Source: Nonlabens ulvanivorans
GTDB lineage: Bacteria; Bacteroidota; Bacteroidia; Flavobacteriales; Flavobacteriaceae
DNA: 64,000 nucleotides
Direction: 5' to 3'
NCBI RefSeq assembly: GCF_000755285.1
Contig: NZ_BBMK01000001.1
Location: 248,001 to 312,000 of the forward strand
Shown here: piece by piece, positions 1 to 10,548 of the stretch
Numbering within the stretch: the first letter of the stretch is position 1
Layout: the number at the start of each line of letters is the position of its first letter
Notes under the pieces: generated by a model
Databases searched by the model: none
Told to the model about the DNA's origin: nothing
The model's input: the letters and a program-made list of their open reading frames with translations, nothing else
Position numbers and translations under genes: made by a program

Positions 1-462
1 AGCATCATCAGACCCACCAAATAATAAACTTGCGTTTACTTCAGTTCCTGCCTCATTACCAGTAGCTGCCTGACCAGAGATTAATGCTTTACCATTTAAG
101 ATAATTCCACCCCCCCAAGCAGCAGGAGTTTGTTGCGTACTTGTAAATTTAATAGGTGATGCAGCAGTCCCATTTGCAATAATTTTACCACCAGTTTCTA
201 CTAAAAGATAAACAGATGTTCCACCAGCTTGTGCTGTTATTGTAGTTCCTGCTTCAATAGTTAAAGTAGTTCCACTTTTCACAAATAAGGGTCCGTTTAA
301 TACATAAGGATTCCCAGCAGTAAGCGTTGTGTTTTCAATAAGGTTTCCAGAAAGAATAAAGTCGTTCTGAGTTCCGCCACCTACGATTTCAATATCATCG
401 GTTTCACAAGATGTGAATACCATTGCTGCAATAGCCACTAATAAAAGAGATAATTTTTTCAT
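1..462 (-). CDS. Beta-helix-like lipoprotein, partial (C-terminus outside window)
   Basis: An open frame starts at 462 and runs off the left edge, giving 154 residues. It begins with MKKLSLLLVAIAAMVFTSCE, a lipoprotein signal with the acylated Cys at residue 19. The remainder is Gly/Thr/Ala-rich with short repeated turns (TLTIEAGTTI, GGKIIANGTA), as in right-handed parallel beta-helix surface proteins of Bacteroidota. It lies 89 bp downstream of the TonB-dependent receptor on the same strand, so the two probably form an operon exposing a lipoprotein beside its receptor. The substrate cannot be read from sequence. A C7 run at 110-116 encodes two Gly codons after Trp, possibly one codon longer than relatives. 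Confidence 0.75.
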   Translation of the reverse strand, partial: MKKLSLLLVAIAAMVFTSCETDDIEIVGGGTQNDFILSGNLIENTTLTAGNPYVLNGPLFVKSGTTLTIEAGTTITAQAGGTSVYLLVETGGKIIANGTAASPIKFTSTQQTPAAWGGGIILNGKALISGQAATGNEAGTEVNASLLFGGSDDA

Positions 463-551
463 GATTGTTTTGTTAATTAGGTTCTTTTTTTGATTAGTAC
501 AAATTAAGAGCCATAAATTGTAAAAGGTGTTAAGCGAACTTTACCAAAGGT

Positions 552-3290
552 TTAAAACTGATAGCTGTATCCTAAGCTAATGTCAAGCCCACGTTTATAC
601 TGACTTAAGATAACGTTACCTAATCCTCCATTACCTTCACGCTCTAGACGATACTCTGGATTCAATAAGTTTCTTGCTTTAAGAGATAATTTACTTTTTT
701 CAGTAAGACCTATAGAACCAACAAAATCTAAAGTAGGAACTCCTATTTCGTTGATATTCTCAAAACCTCTAGTACCAACAGAATAAACTCTTTCTGAGAA
801 GTAACTAAATACTAGAGCCGTATTAACACTACTCTTATTAATATAGGTATTGTAGTTCAAATCAAAGTTTACTAACACAGGCGCTGCCCCCCCTTGCAAC
901 TGACTGGTTGAGTTGGTAAACTGTGCCAATGGATTTACTTGATCTTGCTCACTATGAATATAAGAAGCGTTAAACCCAAATGCTAATTTATTTTCACGTG
1001 TTACATCATAGCCAGCCTCTGGAAGTTCTTTTACAAATATATTTTTACGCAGTTCTAATTCAACTCCTAATACCGTTGCTTGATCACCTACATTAAGATA
1101 AGTAAGTGTATTTCCTCCACTAGGGATTTCAGTTCTAGCGATTGGGTTATCAATGATTTTATAGAATCCTGTAAGAGAGAATAACTCACCTTTTGCAGGG
1201 TAGAATTCATAAGCAAGATCAAAGTTTGAGACTTTAGAGATCTGTAAGTCTCTATTACCTTGTGTTGCAGTTCCTCCTGGATTATCATATCTAAATGGAG
1301 CGGTTTCCTTAAATCTAGGCATGATATAAGATTGGCTACCTGCGATTCTGAAAATGTTTTTATCGTTTGCAGAGTACTTAAACCCTAAACTAGGCAAGAA
1401 TAAGTTTTCATTAATTTCAGCAAGACCTTCATTTGCACTACTCGCAATATTAGTATCATACTCTACTTCTTGAGAAACGGTCTCATACCTTAAACCAGCA
1501 TTCATTAATAGTTTATCAGTAAAGCCTTTTACATAATTTCCTTGACCTGCAAATAGTACCTTATCACCTATATAATAAAAAGGATTAAACGCCTGTGGAT
1601 TAATAGCACTACCACGACCTGTTTCTAGTCTAAAGTTACCGTTGTTAATATTAGGTTGATTAAATACCGCATCAGGATTATCAATATCTATAGCTATACG
1701 AGTATCAAAAGTGTGGTTAAATATCGTTGCTTGAAAAACGTGGTGCGTCCATCTCACATCTCCACCAACGGTGAAATAATTCAAACGGTCATCCTCATCA
1801 TTAGTGTTTAAGTCATATCTCAAATTTACGTTTGCGTTATAATCGTTCTCTTGTATCTTACTGAAATAACGTTGATTATTACCACCAGAATCTATATTAG
1901 GAGAATAAAAACCATCTCTCAATAAATATTCAAAATTTCTACGATCTGGCTCACTACCTCTTAAGGCATTAAAAGCACCTTTTGCGTCTAGTTCAAGACG
2001 ATCAGATAATTCAAAGTGAGTAAGTAATTGATTTACGTAAAGATTGTTATCATTAGTCTGTTGTCTGTTTACATAGACTAAATCACCATCTTGCTCTGGA
2101 TTATTAAAACCATTATAATCTTCAAAGCTTTGTGTGTTTTTATGAATATACATTGATATCCATTCTATTTTGTTTTTACCAAAGCGATAATCTAAATCTA
2201 CCTGACCTATTTGAGAAGTCTCATATTGATATTTTTGAAAATCTTGATCTAAGAAAACATTACCTGTACTACCTGTATTACGTATTGTACCGTCGACAAA
2301 TCTATATCCATTATCAAAAGTGACCAGCCCATAAACATTTAAGTAATTATCACCGATGTCAAATCTTTTTCCTCCCTTTAAAGAAAGACCTAAATTGATT
2401 AAATTGTTTTGATTTGTGGCAGTAAGCTTATTATCAAACCCGTAAACATTTAGATTATTAACTGGCAGTTCTGCGTCACTAAACCCAAAATAACCTTCGC
2501 CATCGATGCCTTTAAAATCTTCACCTATTGTCTGTAAGTTTGCACCTGTAGAAAAACTAACTGCTAGATCTTTTCTACCCGATAGCCCTTTCAGGTCAAT
2601 ATTTACATTTGCACCAGCAACATCTGCTCCTAGCTCTGATGTAAAAACTTTATTGATATCAACAGATTCTATTAAATCAGACCCAAAAAAGTCTAAAGCA
2701 ATGTTTTTATATTCTGGATCTTCGGATGGTAGTGGCAATCCATTTAAAGAAGTAGAGTTATAACGATCACCCAATCCACGCACAAATACATTCTTAACAC
2801 CTTGTTGTTTTGAAACACCACTTACCTTAGTAACAGCTCCTTCTGCATCACTCACACCTTTTTGAGACAACTCTTCAGCACCTATCGACTGCACGATGGT
2901 AACTGCTTTCTTTTTCTCTTCAATAAGTGCCGCCGCACTTTCACGAGTTTTAGTAACTGTGATCACAATATCATCTAGCGCTGCAGCCTCTGCAATCATA
3001 GGTATTACAATATTTGTAGTAGTACCAGTAGTAACCGTTACAGGCGTTTCAACTGCTTGCATACCAACAAAGGTTACAACAAGAGTATAAGTTCCTGGCG
3101 CAATAGAAATGGTAAACTTACCGTCCATATCAGATTGAGCTCCTTTAGTTGTACCTTTTACTTGTACAGAAGCAAAAGCCACAGGCTCATCATTATAATC
3201 CTTATCTATAATCGTCCCGGCTATAGTTCCGTTTTGCGCTGACGCTAAGGCAGTTACAAAAAATAATAAAATAAAAACTAACTTGTTCAT
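552..3290 (-). CDS. TonB-dependent outer-membrane receptor with CarboxypepD_reg-like domain
   Basis: This 912-residue protein has a signal peptide ending in ALASAQ, a CarboxypepD_reg-like beta-sandwich (about 22-105), a plug domain (about 125-235, with NVFVRGLGDRYNSTSLNG) and a 22-strand-type barrel. It ends in an aromatic outer-membrane signature, LGYSYQF. It should import a ligand across the outer membrane using TonB-ExbBD energy; the ligand is unknown. The plug phrase belongs to a flavobacterial receptor group usually followed by a lipoprotein, as here. A G7 run at 887-893 encodes an extra Gly in the LQGGAAP segment, where relatives usually read LQG-x-(A/S)-P. Confidence 0.9.
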   Translation of the reverse strand: MNKLVFILLFFVTALASAQNGTIAGTIIDKDYNDEPVAFASVQVKGTTKGAQSDMDGKFTISIAPGTYTLVVTFVGMQAVETPVTVTTGTTTNIVIPMIAEAAALDDIVITVTKTRESAAALIEEKKKAVTIVQSIGAEELSQKGVSDAEGAVTKVSGVSKQQGVKNVFVRGLGDRYNSTSLNGLPLPSEDPEYKNIALDFFGSDLIESVDINKVFTSELGADVAGANVNIDLKGLSGRKDLAVSFSTGANLQTIGEDFKGIDGEGYFGFSDAELPVNNLNVYGFDNKLTATNQNNLINLGLSLKGGKRFDIGDNYLNVYGLVTFDNGYRFVDGTIRNTGSTGNVFLDQDFQKYQYETSQIGQVDLDYRFGKNKIEWISMYIHKNTQSFEDYNGFNNPEQDGDLVYVNRQQTNDNNLYVNQLLTHFELSDRLELDAKGAFNALRGSEPDRRNFEYLLRDGFYSPNIDSGGNNQRYFSKIQENDYNANVNLRYDLNTNDEDDRLNYFTVGGDVRWTHHVFQATIFNHTFDTRIAIDIDNPDAVFNQPNINNGNFRLETGRGSAINPQAFNPFYYIGDKVLFAGQGNYVKGFTDKLLMNAGLRYETVSQEVEYDTNIASSANEGLAEINENLFLPSLGFKYSANDKNIFRIAGSQSYIMPRFKETAPFRYDNPGGTATQGNRDLQISKVSNFDLAYEFYPAKGELFSLTGFYKIIDNPIARTEIPSGGNTLTYLNVGDQATVLGVELELRKNIFVKELPEAGYDVTRENKLAFGFNASYIHSEQDQVNPLAQFTNSTSQLQGGAAPVLVNFDLNYNTYINKSSVNTALVFSYFSERVYSVGTRGFENINEIGVPTLDFVGSIGLTEKSKLSLKARNLLNPEYRLEREGNGGLGNVILSQYKRGLDISLGYSYQF

Positions 3291-3448
3291 TATGTGTTAT
3301 TTATATTTTGCAAATAAACATCAGTAAACAGCGCAAACAGGTTATGTGAATATTAACTATCTGCACAGATATTGTTAAGAAATGGTAAACCTATATAGGC
3401 CTGATTTTATGGTTTAGCCTTCTTATATTGCAGCCTTAAAGCATCATC

Positions 3449-4783
3449 ATGAATTGGGAAAACCTATTATCCTTAAAACGACACGGCGACACAGCACCTA
3501 GACCTAGAAAATCACAAGATGAATTACGACTAGGTTTTGAAGTAGACTATGATCGCGTTATTTTCTCGCAACATTTCCGTAGTCTACAAGATAAAACACA
3601 GGTCATCCCATTAAGCCAGACAGGCTTTGTACATACTAGATTAACGCACAGTCTTGAAGTATCAGTAGTAGGTCGTTCCTTAGGTCGTATGGCTGGACAA
3701 CGTATTCTAGAAAAACACCCATCATTAGTAGAAGCAAGATATAAAATGCAAGATTTTGGTGCCATCGTTGCGGCTGCATCATTAGCGCATGATATCGGTA
3801 ATCCACCATTCGGTCATAGTGGAGAGAAAGCGATAGGTAGTTACTTCTCAAGTGGTAAAGGAAAAGTTTTTATGGATTCGCTTTCGCGAAAGCAACAACA
3901 AGACCTCATCGATTATGAAGGAAATGCCAATGGATACAGACTACTTAATCTAGATTCTCCAGGAACTCCTGGTGGCCTAAGGTTGTCGTATGCTACTTTA
4001 GGAGCATTTACTAAGTATCCTAAAGAATCTTTACCGCTAAAACCGACTAATCACATATCCCAAAAAAAGTTTGGTGTTTTTCAAGCAGATCTAGAACACT
4101 TTAAAGATGTCGCTCAAGAGTTAGGAATAAAAAATAGTGCCTCTAGCATGGAACCATACATGCGTCATCCACTCACCTATCTGGTTGAAGCTGCAGATGA
4201 TATTTGTTATACCATCATAGACTTTGAAGACGGAATTAACCTAGGCTGGATTCCTGAAGATTTTGCTTTGGAATACCTAATTAATTTGGTGCGCAAGAAT
4301 ATTAAGTCAGAAGTCTATTCACAATTAACTTCTACCGCAGAAAGGTTAACCTACTTAAGATCACTTGCTATTAATAACCTGATTACTGACTGTGTAGATG
4401 TATTTATGGATAATGAAGAGGCTATTCTTAACGGCACTTATACACACGCCCTAACTGATAAGTCCCAGTTTAAACCACAAATTGATGATATTCTAGCGAT
4501 TACTATAGAAAAGGTATATCGTAACGAAGAGGTGATCCAAAAAGAAATCGCTGGTTATAAAATATTGACAGATATACTGCATGCGGTCATTACCGCTACT
4601 GTTAATGATCTAGAAGATAATAAATCGATTTATGATAAGCTTATATTAAATACCTGTACAGGATTGCAAGTAAACACGTCATCACTATATGAGCGTATCT
4701 TAAATGCGTGTGGTTATGTGGCTTCATTAACTGATAGTAGAGCATTACAACTCTTCAGTGTTATCAATGGATCTATTAAATAA
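3449..4783 (+). CDS. dgt: Deoxyguanosinetriphosphate triphosphohydrolase (dGTPase)
   Basis: An HD-superfamily hydrolase of 444 residues, expected to cleave dGTP or other dNTPs to nucleoside and tripolyphosphate and so trim dNTP pools. The metal ligands are visible: the first His in THSLEV (about 66), the His-Asp pair in LAHDIGNPPFGHSGE (about 112-113), and the later Asp in EAADDICYTIIDFEDG. The length matches the family. It is transcribed divergently from the receptor gene across 158 bp and followed after 34 bp by an unrelated secreted protein. Residues about 144-148 (SLSRK) are encoded by a copy of the genome-wide 16-bp palindrome. Confidence 0.92.
   Translation: MNWENLLSLKRHGDTAPRPRKSQDELRLGFEVDYDRVIFSQHFRSLQDKTQVIPLSQTGFVHTRLTHSLEVSVVGRSLGRMAGQRILEKHPSLVEARYKMQDFGAIVAAASLAHDIGNPPFGHSGEKAIGSYFSSGKGKVFMDSLSRKQQQDLIDYEGNANGYRLLNLDSPGTPGGLRLSYATLGAFTKYPKESLPLKPTNHISQKKFGVFQADLEHFKDVAQELGIKNSASSMEPYMRHPLTYLVEAADDICYTIIDFEDGINLGWIPEDFALEYLINLVRKNIKSEVYSQLTSTAERLTYLRSLAINNLITDCVDVFMDNEEAILNGTYTHALTDKSQFKPQIDDILAITIEKVYRNEEVIQKEIAGYKILTDILHAVITATVNDLEDNKSIYDKLILNTCTGLQVNTSSLYERILNACGYVASLTDSRALQLFSVINGSIK
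3879..3894. repeat. 16-bp palindrome copy (in dgt)
   Basis: CGCTTTCGCGAAAGCA, a near-perfect copy of the dispersed palindrome. It is read in the frame giving Leu-Ser-Arg-Lys in the dGTPase. Confidence 0.9.
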
Positions 4784-4817
4784 AGAGCTTTTTGTATCTT
4801 TAAAAATATAATTTTTT

Positions 4818-7655
4818 ATGAAAAAGTATATTCTACTATCTGTAATTGCCGTGACTGCGATAATTACATTTCTGTTTATCATTAACCCTACAACAGAACC
4901 ATTGAGCGAAATCGCTCTTAAAAGACAGCAGCACAAAGAATTTCTAAACAATAGTCCTTTTAAAGAAACTAGAAATCTTTCTAAAGAGAAACGTAAGAAA
5001 TTAAGCCTGCCACCTAATGCTTATAATGAGAGAGAATGGGAACTAACCATGAATCCTGCATTAGGAATTCCTACTCCTTTTCTAGTAGAATCTACGACTC
5101 CAAGTTTATATACTACCCTAGGCGCGCCAGGTAACAATACCACACTATGGCAAGAACGAGGACCTTTAAATACTGGTGGTAGAACGCGTGTGGTGTTTTT
5201 TGACCCTACTGATGTAGGGGCAAATAATGGTGATGGCGTCGATTACAATCGTGTTTTTGCCGGTGGCGTTGGTGGCGGACTATGGATCAATAATGACATT
5301 ACCAGCGCTACTTCTTCTTGGACAATTATACCAGGTATCGCAGGTGACTTAAGCGTAAACGCGTATGCATTAGACCCTAATGACTCATCCACCTTTTATA
5401 TAGGTACAGGAGAACAATATGCACAAGGCGCTGCAATAGGTAATGGTGTCTATAAAACTACAGATGGTGGTTCTACTTGGTCTCAAGTTAACATACAACC
5501 AGCAGGATCAGGTACTGTAAGTGGCGGCGGCTCTTTATTTAAGTCAGGATTATTTACCGTTAATGATATTGCTATAAGAGACGTTAATGGTACTAGCGAA
5601 ATCTATGTAGGTGTAGGCTCTACTTTTTATGCCGCACCTAATGGTAATATCGCTAATCCTTCAAATATTCTGGGAGCTCAAAACGCTGGATTATACCGTA
5701 GTGTAGATGATGGCGCAACATGGACACGTATTGAAAATCCTGCTTTATCATTTAGTTTTTCCGGACTCACCTTTTATGTATCGCCTAACGATTTTGAAAT
5801 AGGAGCAGACAATACCTTATTTATGGGATCAATCGCTTCACCAGGTATAGGTCAAGGTGGCGGAAGAATCTATTCTAGTACTGATGGAACTAACTGGACT
5901 CTCGATCAATTTATAGCCTCTACAGATCGAGTTGAGCTTGCCACTTCTCCTACAAACGCTAATCTTATTTATGCAGCAGTTGATGCAGCAGCTGGAGCAG
6001 ATTTATACATCTCAACAGACAAGTTAACTACAATTACTGCCTTAAATGAACCTAATGATGCAGACAACAGCATCTCTGCAACAGATTTTACTAGAGGACA
6101 AGCTTTTTATGATTTAGTAATTGAAACTGATCCTACAAATGACCAAATCATCTATGCTGGTGGAATCGATTTACACAGATCTGCAAATGGTGGAAGTAAT
6201 TGGAATCAAATTTCAAAATGGTCTGAAAACCCTAACCTTAATGGATTAAATGTCCCTTTTATTCATGCAGATGTACATGCCTTAACCTTTAGACCAGGAC
6301 TTAATAATGAAGCAATTATTGGATCTGATGGTGGCGTATCATATGCCAACTCATTAAGTGGCGCCATATCATCACCTAACGCTATTTCAAATAGAAATAA
6401 CGGATACAACGTAACGCAATTTTACTATGGTGATCTTGCAGACACTGACATTGCAGATGGAGATGACTTTGCTGGCGGCACACAAGATAATGGCTCGCAA
6501 CTTACTAATGATGCACCAGCTAACGGACTGACTCCATTTTTTGATCCTATAGGTGGTGACGGAGCTTACACTAACATTGACAAAGATGGAAATTATGTAG
6601 TCTTATCAGTTACAGGACAAACACACCTTTATGCAGATTATCCAATTCCTCCAGGCAGCACGATTAACTCACTATTCGGGACTGGTAGTCTTTATGCTAT
6701 CTCTCAAGGAAATGGTGGTGATTTTATTAATGTGGCAGAATTAGATGAAAACCTGGATGTGTTTTTTGCAAACGGTGCTACCTTTAATGGGACTAACGGG
6801 ATATTAGTTTGTGTATTAGGGCCTAATGCTGCAAGCTGTAATACAATTACCAATGCTTTGATAAGTACTTCAAGACCTACTGCAATGAAGGTTTCACCTT
6901 TTACTACTACATCGACAAAATTATTTTTAGGAACTATAGATTCTAGACTAATAATGGTTGATAATGCCAACACAGCATCACCTGTTTGGACAGAAATTAC
7001 AGGATCTCAATTTTTAGGTTCAGTGTCTGACATAGAATTTGGTGCCACAGAGCAAGAGATTTTAATCACCATGCACAATTATGGTGTCGACAGCGTATGG
7101 TATAGTACAGATGGTGGTACCACATGGGCTAGTAAAGAAGGTAACCTACCAGATATACCCGTAAAAGCCATTCTTAAAAACCCATTACTGGCAGAAGAAG
7201 TGATCATAGGAACGGAAGAAGGAATTTATGTTACAGGCGATTTCAATAGCGCAAGCCCAACATGGACCCAAACTAATAATGGTATGACTAGTGTAAAGGT
7301 GGTTGACCTAGATTTAAGAGTTAGTGACAACACTATACTAGCCTCTACACATGGCCGTGGAATGTTTACAGGACAATTCAATACACTAGGATTTGAAGAG
7401 TCACAAATCTCTCAAAATAACATAAAACTCTTTCCGACTATAAATAACGGAACGATTAACTTAGTTTCAGGTACGGCGTTAGATAACGCACAGGTAACTA
7501 TTTACAATTTAAGTGGTCAAGAAGTTTACCGTGAAAAAATGAACCTTTCTAGTGAGCAACAAAGCCTTTCATTAAATCAACCTGCAAGCGGTATTTATAT
7601 TGTGAATATCAAATCAGGTACTTATCACCAAAGCTTAAAAATGATTATCGAGTAG
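4818..7655 (+). CDS. Secreted Asp-box (sortilin/BNR-like) protein with type IX secretion signal
   Basis: This 945-residue protein has an N-terminal hydrophobic export segment (about 4-24) and a large region with repeated Asp-box/BNR motifs such as KTTDGGSTW, RSVDDGATW, SSTDGTNW and STDGGTTW. These indicate a beta-propeller as in sortilin/VPS10 or glycosidase-like proteins. The last 75 or so residues form a type A type IX sorting domain (NIKLFPTINNGTI, then VTIYNLSGQEV, GIYIVNI and a basic end), so it is predicted to be exported and surface-anchored or released. No catalytic residues were identified. Databases often call such proteins glycosyl hydrolases, which the sequence alone does not justify. 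Confidence 0.85.
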   Translation: MKKYILLSVIAVTAIITFLFIINPTTEPLSEIALKRQQHKEFLNNSPFKETRNLSKEKRKKLSLPPNAYNEREWELTMNPALGIPTPFLVESTTPSLYTTLGAPGNNTTLWQERGPLNTGGRTRVVFFDPTDVGANNGDGVDYNRVFAGGVGGGLWINNDITSATSSWTIIPGIAGDLSVNAYALDPNDSSTFYIGTGEQYAQGAAIGNGVYKTTDGGSTWSQVNIQPAGSGTVSGGGSLFKSGLFTVNDIAIRDVNGTSEIYVGVGSTFYAAPNGNIANPSNILGAQNAGLYRSVDDGATWTRIENPALSFSFSGLTFYVSPNDFEIGADNTLFMGSIASPGIGQGGGRIYSSTDGTNWTLDQFIASTDRVELATSPTNANLIYAAVDAAAGADLYISTDKLTTITALNEPNDADNSISATDFTRGQAFYDLVIETDPTNDQIIYAGGIDLHRSANGGSNWNQISKWSENPNLNGLNVPFIHADVHALTFRPGLNNEAIIGSDGGVSYANSLSGAISSPNAISNRNNGYNVTQFYYGDLADTDIADGDDFAGGTQDNGSQLTNDAPANGLTPFFDPIGGDGAYTNIDKDGNYVVLSVTGQTHLYADYPIPPGSTINSLFGTGSLYAISQGNGGDFINVAELDENLDVFFANGATFNGTNGILVCVLGPNAASCNTITNALISTSRPTAMKVSPFTTTSTKLFLGTIDSRLIMVDNANTASPVWTEITGSQFLGSVSDIEFGATEQEILITMHNYGVDSVWYSTDGGTTWASKEGNLPDIPVKAILKNPLLAEEVIIGTEEGIYVTGDFNSASPTWTQTNNGMTSVKVVDLDLRVSDNTILASTHGRGMFTGQFNTLGFEESQISQNNIKLFPTINNGTINLVSGTALDNAQVTIYNLSGQEVYREKMNLSSEQQSLSLNQPASGIYIVNIKSGTYHQSLKMIIE

Positions 7656-9414
7656 ATAAATCACTGATTAAATTAAATACGGTCTCACTATCAATTCCAG
7701 CTATTTTATGCAGGTCTTTTGTGGGACCATGTTGTATGAATGCATCTGGGATTCCTAGTTTATAGATGTTGTTTTTATACGCTTTCGCGGAAGCGTAATC
7801 TACTACCATACTGCCTAATCCACCTATAACGGTTCCATCTTCTATGGTGATAATGTGCTCGTGCTGCTCAAAAATATCATCTAACATATCGTGATCAAAC
7901 GGTTTTAAGAAACGCATATCTACATGAGTGACATCAAGTTCCTCATCACTGATTAAATCATCTATCATTGCTCCTATAGAACCTATAGAAAGAAGAGCAA
8001 TCTTAGTACCTGCATGAATCACACGAGATTGACCAATTGATAGTTTTTGAAAAGGTTGTTGCCAGTTCAATATACGACCACGACCTCGCGGATACCTGAT
8101 GCTATAGGTAACTCAAGACCTAATTGCGCGGTGTACATCATATTTCTCAACTCTATGGCATCCATGGGCGCAGCGATAATTAAATCTGGAATACAGTTTA
8201 AATAAGCCAGATCAAAACTACCATGATGCGTCGCTCCATCTTGACCTACTAAACCTGCACGATCCAGACAGAAAACAACAGGTAATTTTTGCAAGGCTAC
8301 ATCATGAATAACTTGATCATAGGCGCGTTGTAAAAAAGTAGAATAAATATTACAAAAAGGAACTAACCCTTGTGTAGCCATTCCTGCCGCAAGTGTTACG
8401 GCATGCTGTTCTGCAATACCGACATCAAATGCACGATCAGGCATCGCATTCATCATGATCTTCATGGAACTTCCAGTAGGCATCGCTGGCGTGATCCCTA
8501 TGATATTCTCGTTTTGCCGTGCAAGTTCTACAATCGTATGACCAAAGACATCTTGAAATTTAGGTGGTAATAAACTCGTATCTGCTGGTGTGATATCACC
8601 TGTGATTTTATCAAATTTACCGGGCGCGTGATAGCGTACTTGATCAATCTCTGCCTGTTTGAGTCCTTTACCTTTGGTCGTTCGTACGTGTAGTAATCGT
8701 GGACCTTTAAGAGATTTTTGCCTTTTTAGTTCTTTTAATAAAAGTGGCAAGTTATGCCCATCGATAGGACCTGTATAATCAAAATTTAACGATTCAAATA
8801 TATTGTCACGACCTGTTTCTTTACCAGATTTGGTCTTAGTAAGGTAATCTTTTAATGCGCCTACGGCAGGATCTATTCCTATAGCATTATCGTTAAGGAT
8901 CACCAATATATCTGCACCGCTTACACCTGCATGATTGAGCGCTTCAAATGCCATACCACTGGCAATACTAGCATCACCTACTACAGCAACGTGTTTTCTG
9001 TCGATTCCTCTCAACTGGCTAGCCATCGCCATTCCTAACGCAGCACTGATAGAAGTAGAACTGTGACCTACTCCAAAGGTGTCATAAACACTTTCATCTC
9101 TTTTAGGAAATCCAGAAATACCGTTCAAATCTCTATTTGTATGAAAAATATCTCGCCTACCTGTCAATATTTTATGACCATAAGCCTGATGGCCTACATC
9201 CCAAACCAGTAAATCTTCTGGCGTATCAAACACATAGTGTAACGCAATGGTGAGCTCGATAACTCCTAGACTTGCACCTAAATGACCTTCTTTAGTAGCT
9301 ACTACCTCAATAATAAAATTGCGCAATTCTTGAGCAATTTGCGGCAATTGATCAACACTTAAACCTTTTTAAATCGGCTGGTGAGTTAATTTGAGAAAGT
9401 AGTGTTTGAGACAT
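7645..9414 (-). CDS. dxs: 1-deoxy-D-xylulose-5-phosphate synthase, interrupted by two indels
   Basis: DXS makes 1-deoxyxylulose 5-phosphate from pyruvate and glyceraldehyde 3-phosphate using thiamine diphosphate, the first step of the MEP isoprenoid pathway. The signatures GHQAYGHK, GHSSTSISAALGMA, VVGDASIASGMAFEALNHAG...LNDN (TPP motif) and DRAGLVGQDGATHHG are present. The frame breaks twice: an extra base in the T5 run at 9366-9370 (expected DLKGLSVDQLPQ) and a missing base near 8098-8101 (expected PIAIRYPRGRGRILNW). Repairing both gives about 589 residues from the ATG at 9414, the usual length. The two shifts cancel and the gene is essential in MEP organisms, so sequencing error is more likely than decay. 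A palindrome variant encodes ASAKA near the C-terminus. The 3' end overlaps the convergent secreted-protein gene by 11 bp. Confidence 0.88.
7780..7795. repeat. 16-bp palindrome variant (in dxs)
   Basis: CGCTTTCGCGGAAGCG carries one mismatch to the consensus. It is read as Ala-Ser-Ala-Lys-Ala in DXS. Confidence 0.8.
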
Positions 9415-9463
9415 GGCTCAAAGGTAAGATGAAAACTAATTTTTTGATGAGTTGATGTGCTGA

Positions 9464-10412
9464 TTATTTAATTTCAAATATTATCGGCAAGGAATATATT
9501 ACTGTTGTTACTTCTCCATTTTGTTTTCCTGGTATAAAATCTGGTAATAGAGCAAGAACTCTTCTGGTTTCTTTTTCTAACTGATCTTGTGGAGCTCTAA
9601 CTTTCACATCTACTATTTTCCCCCCCTTTTCATTTATCGAGAATTGTGTAGTTATTTTTTGTCTTCCTTCTAAGTTTACACAAATAGAAGTGTTAAAATG
9701 ACTGTCTACATGTTCTCTAATTTTAGTCTGAAAATACTCCTTAATCTCTTCTTCGGTTAAATCATTAGGAGAATCGATAAAACGAGGTACTTTATCTACA
9801 ATCGCAAATGGAACTTCTGAAATACCTGGGACATTCCAGACCATATCACCTTCAACCGTCACAATTTCTCCAACTTTTGGTGGTGGTGGTGGTGGCGGAA
9901 TAGGTAATTTCCCAACTACAGGAATTGAGTCTTCTACTAGGTCCTGCTGAGTGGAATCTATTGCCGATTCACATGAACTAGGATCCATAGGTGGCCTGTG
10001 TAATCCTCCTGTAATGGGAATATCATCAATCGATTGTCCTAAAGAATCCACAACCTCAACCTGATCAATCTTTACTTTATTACCATAATCATCCTTACAG
10101 CTCATCAAACTTGTCCCCCATCACAATCAACAATGCCAGTAAAAAAGAACGATATCCTAATCGGTATGTACTTAAAGCTTGAACCGGAACTTTTATATGA
10201 ATCAAATCTAACTGAGATTTTTTAATATGTCCGCAAAGCTTCTCACCTTGATTCATTTTTAAAAAATCTTTAATCTGGTAATCGCTCATCATGGTAAAAT
10301 CAATCACTGTTTTATCACAAGAACTACAGTGTCTTCCTTTATCGCTAGGTGTCATTTGATTCCAATCTTCATGACATGGCTCTGGAATGCGCAATGAATA
10401 ATACTTTCCCAT
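9464..10412 (-). CDS. TonB-like energy transducer with Cys-rich N-terminus, interrupted by one indel
   Basis: Reconstructed as about 315 residues. The N-terminal part (IPEPCHEDWNQMTPSDKGRHCSSCDKTVIDFT) is a Cys-rich segment common in flavobacterial TonB-like proteins. A hydrophobic helix follows (FLLALLIVMG), then a Pro-rich linker with PPPPPPPK and a TonB C-terminal fold (INEKGGKIVDVKVRAP, ending PIIFEIK). It probably contacts TonB-dependent receptors, though the partner is unknown. The frame is broken by an extra base in the C5 run at 10115-10119: with C4 the helix reads on as GTSLMSCKDD. A second run, C7 at 9620-9626, is in frame but may add one Gly to the TonB domain. Confidence 0.72.
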
Positions 10413-10548
10413 AATTGCTGAATTAAGGTTTTCTTAACATCAAGATTCTTGCCATAAAAATGTCTATTCAAGTTCCAATTTGTAGATGATTTAATATTAA
10501 TCACACCCAAATAGATTTTGATTTTGATTTTAGTTTTACTTTTAAACC

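Noticed and set aside
4905-4920. Palindrome GAGCGAAATCGCTC as another copy of the dispersed motif
   Set aside because: It lacks the TTTCGCGAAA core; it is an ordinary stretch of coding sequence in the secreted protein.
8095-8101. Programmed ribosomal frameshift in dxs
   Set aside because: No slippery heptamer or downstream structure was seen, and the second compensating indel at 9366-9370 and similar breaks in many other genes point to a common artefact.
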